Part shown: positions 7,072 to 13,509 of the stretch, piece after piece
How the letters are laid out: every line of letters begins with the position of its first letter
How positions within the stretch are numbered: the stretch's first letter is position 1
Assembly (NCBI GenBank): GCA_945918815.1
Contig: CAMEIU010000035.1
Location: 1 to 14,430, forward strand
Origin: an uncultured Clostridia bacterium
Lineage (GTDB): Bacteria; Bacillota; Clostridia; Oscillospirales; Oscillospiraceae
Length of the DNA stretch: 14,430 nt
Direction of reading: 5' to 3'
Made by a program: the position numbers and the translations under genes
The notes under the pieces: model-generated
The model's input: the letters and a program-made list of their open reading frames with translations, nothing else
Told to the model about the DNA's origin: nothing
The model's database searches: none

Positions 7072-8037
7072 TTGCGAATCGGAAATTTGGAAGTAAACGG
7101 CCTGACGGTTCTGGCTCCCATGGCCGGGGTGACAGACTACGCCTACCGCGCCGTCTGCGCGGAGCTGGGGGCGGCGGTGACGGTGACGGAGATGGTCTCC
7201 TCCCGGGCCCTGGTCTATCAGGACAAAAAGAGCGTCGGCCTTTTGAAGAAGACCCCCAAAGGTCTCTGCGGCGCGCAGATTTTCGGCAACGACCCGGACC
7301 TAATGGCGCAGGCGGCCAAGCTGGCCCTGGGCCATTCCGGCTGTGATTTTCTGGACATCAACATGGGCTGTCCCATGCCGAAGATCGTCAACAACGGCGA
7401 CGGCAGCGCCTTGATGAAGGACCCGCAGTTGGCGGGCCAAATCGTCCGGGCGGTGGTGGACGCCGTGGACGTGCCGGTGACCGTGAAGACCCGAATCGGC
7501 TGGGACCGGGGCAGTATCAATGTGGTGGAGCTGGCGAAAATCTTGCAGGACAACGGCGCGGCTGCCGTGGCCGTCCACGGAAGGACCAGGACCATGCTCT
7601 ACTCCGGCACGGCGGACTGGGACACCATTCGGGCCGTGAAGCAGGCCGTCTCCATTCCCGTCATTGCCAACGGAGATATTTTCGGCCCCGACGAGGCCGT
7701 CCGCTGCCGCAAGCGCACGGGGGCGGACCTGTTTATGATTGGCCGAAGCGCCTTTGGGAATCCCTGGGTCTTTCCGCAGATCCAGGCGGCCCTGGACGGG
7801 AAGCCGGTTCCGCCGGTGCCGCCGCTGTCCGAGCGGGTGGACACGGCCCTCCGGCAGTTTGAACTGGCCAGGGAGGACAAGGGGGAACACATCGCCTGTC
7901 TGGAGGCCAGAAAGCACTTTGCCTGGTATCTCCGGGGCGTGGCCCACAGCGCCTACTATAAGGAGCAGATTTCCGCCATCAACACCATGGAGGACGTCTA
8001 CAAAATCGCGGCGGGCGTCAAGCGGGATTTGAGGTGA
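7072..8037 (+). CDS. dusB: tRNA-dihydrouridine synthase, DusB type
   Basis: Dus enzymes reduce uridine in the tRNA D-loop using FMN and NADPH. The sequence shows the N-terminal LAPMAGVTDYAYRAVC flavin-site motif (from about residue 14), the catalytic-cysteine block DINMGCPMPKIVNNGDGSAL (Cys100), VKTRIGW, the HGRTR motif, IANGDIF, MIGRSAFGNPW, and a C-terminal RKHFAWYLRG. The TTG at 7072 is chosen as the start: it begins MRIGNLEV as family members do, gives 321 aa, and has GAGGTGA 5-6 nt upstream. The in-frame ATG at 7039 overlaps the promoter -10. The GAGGTGAG around the stop codon is the ribosome site of the sigma factor 4 nt downstream, so the two are translationally coupled. Oscillospiraceae-type dus genes are usually simply called dusB; other Dus subtypes are less likely. 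Confidence 0.95.
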   Translation: MRIGNLEVNGLTVLAPMAGVTDYAYRAVCAELGAAVTVTEMVSSRALVYQDKKSVGLLKKTPKGLCGAQIFGNDPDLMAQAAKLALGHSGCDFLDINMGCPMPKIVNNGDGSALMKDPQLAGQIVRAVVDAVDVPVTVKTRIGWDRGSINVVELAKILQDNGAAAVAVHGRTRTMLYSGTADWDTIRAVKQAVSIPVIANGDIFGPDEAVRCRKRTGADLFMIGRSAFGNPWVFPQIQAALDGKPVPPVPPLSERVDTALRQFELAREDKGEHIACLEARKHFAWYLRGVAHSAYYKEQISAINTMEDVYKIAAGVKRDLR

Positions 8038-8041
8038 GACC

Positions 8042-8668
8042 ATGACCGACGAAAAAGCCCTGATACGGAAAATTCTGGACGGGGACCAGGAGGCGTTTGC
8101 CATTCTTGTGACCGCCTACGAAAAGCAGGTCTACAATCTCTGCCTGCGCATGTGCGGCAACCAGGAGGACGCCCGGGATCTGGCCCAGGAGGCCTTTCTC
8201 AAAGCCTGGCGGAGACTGCAATTCTATCAATCCGAGGCCAGCTTTTCCACCTGGCTCTACCGTCTGACCACCAACGTCTGCATCGATTTCCTCCGCCAGA
8301 AGAAGCGGCGGCCCACGGTGTCCCTGACCGTGGACGGCGATTCCGAGGAAGGCCAGGAGCTGGACCTGCCCGACGGCGCGCCCTCCCCGGAGGACCGGCT
8401 GCTGCATCAGGAAACCAGCCGGGCGGTTCAAAAGGCCATGGAGCAGCTGGACGAGGAATGCCGCCTGGTCCTGACCCTCCGGGTGGTGGAGGACCTGTCC
8501 TACGAGGAAATCGCCCGGGTACTGGATCTCAACACCGGCACCGTCAAGTCCCGGCTGGCACGGGCCCGGATCAAGCTTCGAAAAATATTATTACAAAGTG
8601 GGAACAAATTGGAATCAAATTCGTCCAATCAGCCAAAGGAAGGGAGGCGGACGCGCCATGAACTGTGA
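8042..8668 (+). CDS. ECF (sigma-70 family, group 4) RNA polymerase sigma factor, SigW/RpoE-like
   Basis: This is a 208-aa two-domain sigma factor. Region 2 spans about residues 19-90, with EDARDLAQEAFLKAW and FSTWLYRLTTNVCIDFLRQKKR, which bind the -10 and core polymerase. Region 4 spans about 126-183, with the helix-turn-helix LSYEEIARVLDLNTGTVKSRLARAR. There is no region 1.1 or 3, as expected of extracytoplasmic-function factors. The linker is acidic and Pro-rich. The final 25 residues (after KILL) are polar and beyond the usual fold. The start ATG is 4 nt after the dusB stop with GAGGTGAG upstream. The gene overlaps the next one, a zinc-finger anti-sigma factor, by 11 nt, the standard pairing for such regulators. 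The inducing stress and target promoters cannot be told from the sequence. Confidence 0.95.
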   Translation: MTDEKALIRKILDGDQEAFAILVTAYEKQVYNLCLRMCGNQEDARDLAQEAFLKAWRRLQFYQSEASFSTWLYRLTTNVCIDFLRQKKRRPTVSLTVDGDSEEGQELDLPDGAPSPEDRLLHQETSRAVQKAMEQLDEECRLVLTLRVVEDLSYEEIARVLDLNTGTVKSRLARARIKLRKILLQSGNKLESNSSNQPKEGRRTRHEL

Positions 8669-9383
8669 AGAAGCCCTTGTGCTGCTCAGCGGCCATCTGG
8701 ACGGGCAGAATAGTGAAGAGGAAGCGGCGCGGCTGCAGGACCACCTGGCCCAATGCCCGGACTGCCGCAGGCTTATGGAGGATCTGAAAGCCCTGGACGC
8801 GGGGCTATTGTCCCTGGAGGAAGAACCGCCCACGGATCTGTGCGAAAGCGTCATGGAGGCCATCCGGCAGGAAGCGCCGGTACGGAAGAAAAAACGCCGC
8901 TGGGTCTGGCCCACGACGGCCGCCGCCGCGGTTCTGATTCTGTTGGCAGGCGCGGGGACCCTGGCCGCGCCGAAGCTGCACACCACGGAGGACGCAGCGC
9001 CGCAGATGGCCCGGATGATGGCCACGGCGGTGGAGCCGGAGATGGCGGAACAGGAGATTGCGGAACCGGAAACCGCCGATGAAGCCGCCGAAATCAGCCT
9101 CTACAGCGGCACGGCGGAAGCGGCCCTCTACACCGCCGCGCCGGAGGACAGTCCGGCCCAGGCCCTGGCCGAGGAACGGCAGGCCCCGGTGGTTCTGGTC
9201 TATGGGGCCTTGCCGGAGCTGGATGGACTTCCCTGTGAAGCCCTGGAGGATGGCGGCCTGCTCTATACCCTGGAAACCGCCGAAAGCGCGTCCATCCTCT
9301 GGGAGGCCCACCCGGACGAAGCGGTCCTGTATCTCCCGGAAGAAACCGCCGCGGAGGTCTCCTACGCGCTGCTGCTGCCGTAG
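8658..9383 (+). CDS. Membrane-anchored zinc-finger anti-sigma factor
   Basis: This gene encodes 241 aa. The N-terminus is a ZAS/zf-HC2 domain: Cys3 and the H-x3-C-x2-C signature His29, Cys33, Cys36 (HLAQCPDC). It is expected to sequester the partner sigma factor. A basic stretch KKKRR (77-81) is followed by one membrane helix, about 83-104. The remaining ~135 residues would lie outside the cell: an Ala/Glu-rich acidic linker (about 105-150), then a compact-looking segment (PVVLVYGALPELDGLPCEAL onward) with no family I recognise. The ATG at 8658 is chosen because the zinc finger starts there and GGAGG lies about 10 nt upstream; the frame is open further up to 8598 inside the sigma gene. The pairing suggests release by signal-induced proteolysis, as for other membrane-bound ZAS proteins, but that is inference. 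Confidence 0.88.
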   Translation: MNCEEALVLLSGHLDGQNSEEEAARLQDHLAQCPDCRRLMEDLKALDAGLLSLEEEPPTDLCESVMEAIRQEAPVRKKKRRWVWPTTAAAAVLILLAGAGTLAAPKLHTTEDAAPQMARMMATAVEPEMAEQEIAEPETADEAAEISLYSGTAEAALYTAAPEDSPAQALAEERQAPVVLVYGALPELDGLPCEALEDGGLLYTLETAESASILWEAHPDEAVLYLPEETAAEVSYALLLP

Positions 9384-9451
9384 GGAGTGTTTTCAGAAAA
9401 TCGTGTTGCTTCGCAATGAAAATAAATATTGAAGCACGTTCAAACAATGCC

Positions 9452-9516
9452 GTAGGGGCGACCCTTGCGGTCGCCCATCCTGCGTACCATCGGGCGACCG
9501 CAAGGGTCGCCCCTAC
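9452..9516. repeat. GTAG-headed perfect inverted repeat (REPIN-like), locus 2
   Basis: Arms 9452-9476 and 9492-9516 are perfect 25-nt inverted copies separated by 15 nt. Each arm reads GTAG followed by a hairpin with stem GGGCGACC/GGTCGCCC and loop CTTGC. The stem sequence differs from locus 1 although the head and overall design are the same. The element lies 68 nt after the anti-sigma stop, where no ordinary terminator is seen, so it may also end that transcript. Confidence 0.8.
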
Positions 9517-9554
9517 GAATCCTGCTGAAAACAAACCGGAAAATTCATGCTTTC

Positions 9555-9588
9555 TTTACAACGTGGGCTGCCTGTCATTGTACAATGA
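9555..9588 (+). promoter_or_regulatory. Candidate promoter and palindromic operator of the ABC transporter operon
   Basis: TACAAT (9581-9586) is a good -10. The best -35 is TTTACA (9555-9560), but the spacing of 20 nt is long, or a weaker TACAAC two bases further in gives 18. The -10 is embedded in a perfect 14-nt palindrome, TCATTGTACAATGA (9575-9588), of the kind bound by dimeric repressors. No regulator gene is adjacent. Promoter function is inference; the palindrome is read directly. Confidence 0.5.
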
Positions 9589-9623
9589 TTCCAAATTGCG
9601 GTCTGAGGAGGAATCGACCCTGT

Positions 9624-11384
9624 ATGCTGAAGCTCTTCAAGCATTTCAAATCCAGAGAATGGTGCATGATCGCGGCGTGCCTGATTCTGGTGGTGGCCCA
9701 GGTCTGGCTGGATCTCAGGCTGCCGGATTATATGACCGATATCACCCGGCTGGTTCAGACCGAGGGCAGCGAAATGGCCCAGGTCCTGCGGGCCGGAGGC
9801 AAGATGCTCCTGTGTGCCCTGGGATCTCTTGGCACCGCCGTGCTGACCGGCTTCCTGGCGTCCCGCATTGCCGCGGCTCTGTCCATGCGGCTGAGAAGCC
9901 AGCTGTACCACAGGGTCCAGTCCTTCTCCATGGAGGAAATCCACGGCTTCTCCACCGCCAGCCTCATCACCCGCTCCACCAACGATATCACCCAGATTCA
10001 GATGCTGGTGGCCATGGGCCTGCAATTGATCGTCAAGGCCCCCATCATGGCGGTCATGGCCATCGGCAAGATTCAGAGTAAGGGCTGCTTCGAGTGGTCT
10101 ATGCTGACCACAGGGGCCGTGGTGTTCCTGGTGGCTGCCATCGGCTGCGTCATGGCCTATGTGCTGCCGAAGTTCAAGCAGATTCAGAAATTGACCGACA
10201 ACATCAACCGCATCGCCCGGGAGAATCTTTCCGGTCTCCGGGTGGTCCGGGCCTACAACGCCGAGGGCTTCCAGGAGGCCAAATTCGCCGAGGCCAACGA
10301 CGCCCTGACCACGACCCAGCTGAAGGCCCAGCGGACCATGGTGACGCTGTTCCCCACCATGAACCTGGTCATGAACGGCATCTCTCTGGGCGTCTACTGG
10401 ATTGGCGCCTATCTCATCGACGCCGCGGCCCTGACGGAGAAGCTTACATTATTTTCCAACATGGTGGTCTTCACATCCTACGCCATGCAGGTCATCATGT
10501 CCTTCGTCATGCTCTGCATGATCTTTGTCATGGTGCCCCGGGCCGCTGTGTCGGCCAAGCGTATCAACGAAGTCCTGGATACCCAGCCGAAGATTATCGA
10601 CGGCAGCTTCCGGGGCGAGACGGAATTGCAGGGCCAGGTGGAATTCCGACATGTGTCCTTCCGCTATCCCGACGCCGAGGAAGACGTGCTCCACGACATC
10701 AGCTTCACCGCGAAGAAAGGGGAGACCGTGGCCTTCATCGGCGCCACGGGCAGCGGTAAGAGCACCGTGGCCAACCTGATCCCCCGCTTCTACGACGCCA
10801 CCGAGGGCCAGGTCCTGGTGGACGGCGTGGACGTGCGGGAGTACGACCAGAAGGCCCTCCACAACAAGCTTGGCTATGTGTCCCAGAAGGCGGTGCTCTT
10901 CGCCGGGACCGTGGCCTCCAACGTAGCCCTGGGCGACAACGGCAAAGGCCCCGCCACGGAGGAAGACATTCAAAAGGCCATCGAAATTGCCCAGGCCGGG
11001 GAGTTTGTCAACGCCCTGCCGGAGAAGACCGGCAGCCATGTGGCCCAGGGCGGCGTCAATTTCTCCGGCGGCCAGAAGCAGCGGCTGTCCATCGCAAGAG
11101 CCGTCTGCCGCAAGCCGGAAATCTACATCTTTGACGACAGCTTCTCCGCATTGGACTACAAGACCGACCGGCAGCTTCGGGCGGTTCTGAAACAGGAAAC
11201 CGCCGGCGTCACCAGCATCCTCATCGCCCAGCGAATCGGCACCATCCTGAACGCGGACCAGATCATCGTCCTGGAGGACGGCCAGGTGGTGGGCCACGGC
11301 ACCCATCAGGAGCTGATCCGGTCCTGCCCGGTCTACCGGGAGATCGCGGAATCCCAGCTTTCAAAGGAGGAGCTTGGCGCATGA
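9624..11384 (+). CDS. ABC exporter half-transporter with degenerate ATP site (subunit A of heterodimer)
   Basis: This is a 586-aa protein with an N-terminal six-helix exporter domain (about residues 1-300) fused to an ATPase domain (about 335-586). Walker A is GATGSGKST (373-381) and the signature is FSGGQ (480-484), both canonical. Walker B ends IFDD, so the catalytic Glu is replaced by Asp505, and the switch His is replaced by Gln536 (LIAQRIGTI). These changes mark the non-catalytic half of heterodimeric exporters such as TM287/288, BmrCD and LmrCD. The ATG at 9624 follows GAGGAGG, at a rather long 12 nt; the frame extends upstream to 9465, but that lies inside the inverted repeat. The gene overlaps the next by ATGA. 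The substrate cannot be deduced; drug or lipid export is typical. Confidence 0.93.
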   Translation: MLKLFKHFKSREWCMIAACLILVVAQVWLDLRLPDYMTDITRLVQTEGSEMAQVLRAGGKMLLCALGSLGTAVLTGFLASRIAAALSMRLRSQLYHRVQSFSMEEIHGFSTASLITRSTNDITQIQMLVAMGLQLIVKAPIMAVMAIGKIQSKGCFEWSMLTTGAVVFLVAAIGCVMAYVLPKFKQIQKLTDNINRIARENLSGLRVVRAYNAEGFQEAKFAEANDALTTTQLKAQRTMVTLFPTMNLVMNGISLGVYWIGAYLIDAAALTEKLTLFSNMVVFTSYAMQVIMSFVMLCMIFVMVPRAAVSAKRINEVLDTQPKIIDGSFRGETELQGQVEFRHVSFRYPDAEEDVLHDISFTAKKGETVAFIGATGSGKSTVANLIPRFYDATEGQVLVDGVDVREYDQKALHNKLGYVSQKAVLFAGTVASNVALGDNGKGPATEEDIQKAIEIAQAGEFVNALPEKTGSHVAQGGVNFSGGQKQRLSIARAVCRKPEIYIFDDSFSALDYKTDRQLRAVLKQETAGVTSILIAQRIGTILNADQIIVLEDGQVVGHGTHQELIRSCPVYREIAESQLSKEELGA

Positions 11385-13165
11385 GCATGCATCCCAATCG
11401 AAATAAAAACGCGGACCGCGCCAGCCTTCGGAGCGGCGGCATGCGGTCCCTACTTCGCTTTACAAGGCCCTATTACGCGCCGGTGCTCATCGCCACCCTG
11501 TGCGCCGCCATCAGCTCCGTCCTGTCCATTCTGGGACCGGACCGGCTCTCGGACCTGACCAACTGTATCACCGAGGGCATTCTCACCGGCATCGACATGG
11601 ACCGGGTCCTGACCATCTGCCTGACCCTGGTGGCCTTCTACGGCTCCAGCTTCCTGCTGGGCCTCGTCCAGGGGCAGGTCAACACCCGGGTCAACATGTC
11701 ATTGTCAAAAAATCTCCGGGCCGCCATTTCGGAGAAGATCAACCGGCTGCCCATCGACTACTATAATAAAACCACCTTCGGCGATATCCTCTCCCGTATC
11801 ACAAACGATGTGGACACCATCAGCGAGACCGTCCAGCGGAGCGTCACCAATCTGGTGTCCGCCGTGACCTTGCTCCTGGGCTGTCTCTTTATGATGTTCA
11901 AGACAAACTGGACCATGGCCGTCACCGCCATTGTGGCGTCGCTCCTGGGCTTCCTGTTGATGTCGGTCCTCATGGGCCGGTCCCAGAAGTATTTCCGGGC
12001 CCGGCAGGAATGGCTGGGCAAGATCAACGGCCACATCGAGGAGGCCTACACCGGCCAGCACATTATCAAGCTCTACAACGGCGAGGCCGAGGCCTCGGCC
12101 CAGTTCGAGGAACTGAACCGGAAGCTCTATGAGAGCAACTGGAAGTCCCAGTTCCTCTCCGGCCTCATGCAGCCCATCATGGGCTTCGTGGGCAACCTGG
12201 GCTATGTGTCCGTCTGCGTGGTGGGCGCGGCCCTGGTCATGAACCGTCAGATCACCTTCGGCGTCATCGTGGCCTTTATGGTCTATGTCCGCCTGTTCAC
12301 CAATCCCCTGAGCCAGATCGCTCAGAGCATGACCAGTCTCCAGCAGACCGCCGCCGCCTCGGGCCGGGTTTTTGAATTCCTGGAGGCCAAGGAGCTGGAG
12401 GACGAAAGCCACAAGACGAAGCGGCTGGAGACCACGAAGGGCCGGGTGGAGTTCGACCATGTGAAATTCGGCTACACCCCCGACAAGATCATCATCCACG
12501 ACTTCACCGAGACCGTGGAGCCGGGCCGGAAGGTGGCCATCGTGGGCCCCACCGGCGCAGGCAAGACCACATTGGTGAACCTGCTGATGCGCTTCTATGA
12601 GCTGGACGGCGGCGAGATCCGCATCGACGGCATTCCCACCACGGAGCTGACCCGGGAGAACATCCACGACCTCTTCGGCATGGTCCTCCAGGACACCTGG
12701 CTCTTTGAGGGCACCATCCGGGAGAACGTGGTCTACGGCAAGGAGGGGATCTCCGACCAGCGGCTCAAGGAGGTCTGCAAGGCCGTGGGCATGCACCACT
12801 TCATCAAGACCCTGCCCAAGGGCTACGACACGGTCATCGACGACAAGACCAACCTGTCCGAGGGCCAGAAGCAGCTTTTGACCATCGCCCGGGCCATGAT
12901 CGAGAATGCCCCCATGCTGATTCTCGACGAGGCCACCAGCTCCGTGGATACCCGCACGGAGGTGCTGATCCAGAAGGCCATGGACGAGCTGACCCGCGGC
13001 CGGACCTCTTTCGTCATCGCCCACCGGCTCTCCACCATCAAGAATGCCGATTTGATTCTGGTTTTAAAGGACGGCGACGTGGTGGAAAGCGGCACCCACC
13101 AGGAACTGCTGGCACAAAACGGCTTCTACGCCGAACTCTACAACAGCCAGTTCCAGAACGGATAA
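11381..13165 (+). CDS. ABC exporter half-transporter with intact Walker B (subunit B of heterodimer)
   Basis: This 594-aa protein has a membrane domain in about residues 1-320 and an ATPase domain in about 350-594. Walker A is GPTGAGKTT (389-397), Walker B is LILDE with catalytic Glu517, and the switch is His548 (VIAHRLSTI), all canonical. The signature is LSEGQ (492-496) instead of LSGGQ. In the head-to-tail ATPase dimer, that altered signature faces the altered Walker B of the preceding gene, so one site is catalytic and one is degenerate, as known for this class. The ATG at 11381 overlaps the previous stop (ATGA), with AAAGGAGG about 10 nt upstream. A second ATG two codons on is possible. 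No clear intrinsic terminator follows; the GTAG-headed repeats begin 16 nt after the stop. Confidence 0.94.
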   Translation: MSMHPNRNKNADRASLRSGGMRSLLRFTRPYYAPVLIATLCAAISSVLSILGPDRLSDLTNCITEGILTGIDMDRVLTICLTLVAFYGSSFLLGLVQGQVNTRVNMSLSKNLRAAISEKINRLPIDYYNKTTFGDILSRITNDVDTISETVQRSVTNLVSAVTLLLGCLFMMFKTNWTMAVTAIVASLLGFLLMSVLMGRSQKYFRARQEWLGKINGHIEEAYTGQHIIKLYNGEAEASAQFEELNRKLYESNWKSQFLSGLMQPIMGFVGNLGYVSVCVVGAALVMNRQITFGVIVAFMVYVRLFTNPLSQIAQSMTSLQQTAAASGRVFEFLEAKELEDESHKTKRLETTKGRVEFDHVKFGYTPDKIIIHDFTETVEPGRKVAIVGPTGAGKTTLVNLLMRFYELDGGEIRIDGIPTTELTRENIHDLFGMVLQDTWLFEGTIRENVVYGKEGISDQRLKEVCKAVGMHHFIKTLPKGYDTVIDDKTNLSEGQKQLLTIARAMIENAPMLILDEATSSVDTRTEVLIQKAMDELTRGRTSFVIAHRLSTIKNADLILVLKDGDVVESGTHQELLAQNGFYAELYNSQFQNG

Positions 13166-13178
13166 GGAAACGCACCCC

Positions 13179-13246
13179 CTGTAGGGGCAGTTCGTTCCAG
13201 GATGCAGCCGCCTGCCTGACGGGCGGCATATATGCCGCCCCTACAG
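13179..13246. repeat. GTAG-headed inverted repeat with a decayed left arm (REPIN-like), locus 3
   Basis: CTGTAGGGGC (13179-13188) and GCCCCTACAG (13237-13246) are inverted 10-mers. The right arm (13221-13244) is complete: a perfect 20-nt palindrome GGGCGGCATATATGCCGCCC followed by CTAC, the complement of the GTAG head. The left arm keeps only the head and GGGC; its palindrome is replaced by unrelated sequence. The likely reading is a REPIN whose left half has decayed or been interrupted. Confidence 0.6.
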
Positions 13247-13266
13247 AGGAGATACGATCATGCTCT

Positions 13267-13290
13267 GTAGGGGACGCATATATGCGTCCC
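13267..13290 (+). repeat. Single GTAG-headed palindrome unit (REP-like)
   Basis: GTAG (13267-13270) is followed immediately by the perfect 20-nt palindrome GGGACGCATATATGCGTCCC (13271-13290). The core GCATATATGC is identical to the unit at 13221-13240, while two outer base pairs differ in a compensatory way. No inverted partner is seen to its right. Its head faces the head of the previous unit across 22 nt. Confidence 0.65.
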
Positions 13291-13435
13291 GCATTCGGCC
13301 CTCGTGCCTGTACAGGCATAAAACTTCATGCGCAATATTGCGCACCACGATCACAGGCAACAGCCTGCGCGTATGAAGCTTTTGCGCATCATTTTCGGTT
13401 GCCCCGCAGGGGCGAGAAAATGGCGCATCCTGTCT
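13291..13435. other. Intergenic stretch with several nested palindromes, function unknown
   Basis: No gene was found between 13166 and 13509 (344 bp) other than repeats. After the GTAG units there is a 14-nt palindrome TGCCTGTACAGGCA (13305-13318), a 16-nt palindrome TGCGCAATATTGCGCA (13329-13344), a small hairpin CAGGC/GCCTG (13354-13367) and a larger imperfect hairpin (13384-13427) capped by CCCC-GCA-GGGG. An imperfect outer inverted repeat (AAACTTCATGCGC near 13321; GCGCGTATGAAGCTT near 13368) encloses part of it. It may be decayed mobile-element DNA or a structured RNA; neither can be shown from one copy. Confidence 0.45.
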
Positions 13436-13454
13436 TTTGCTATGCTTTTGAACC

Positions 13455-13502
13455 GCAAAAACCAGCCTCATGCCCCCTTGAGGGAGGGCGTGAGGCTGGT
13501 TT
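13455..13502 (-). terminator. Intrinsic terminator of the MATE gene
   Basis: On the minus strand, AAACCAGCCTCA (complement of 13491-13502) pairs with TGAGGCTGGTTT (complement of 13459-13470). Five further pairs extend the stem inside, and the T-run TTTTTGCGG closes it. It lies 7 nt beyond the MATE stop codon at 13512-13510. Because the stem is symmetric it could also act on plus-strand transcripts from the ABC operon, though without a good T-run on that side. Confidence 0.85.
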
Positions 13503-13509
13503 GGCTGGT

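Noticed and set aside
9465..9623. N-terminal extension of the first ABC subunit
   Set aside because: The extension reads through the inverted GTAG repeat and the promoter region and has no match to exporter N-termini.
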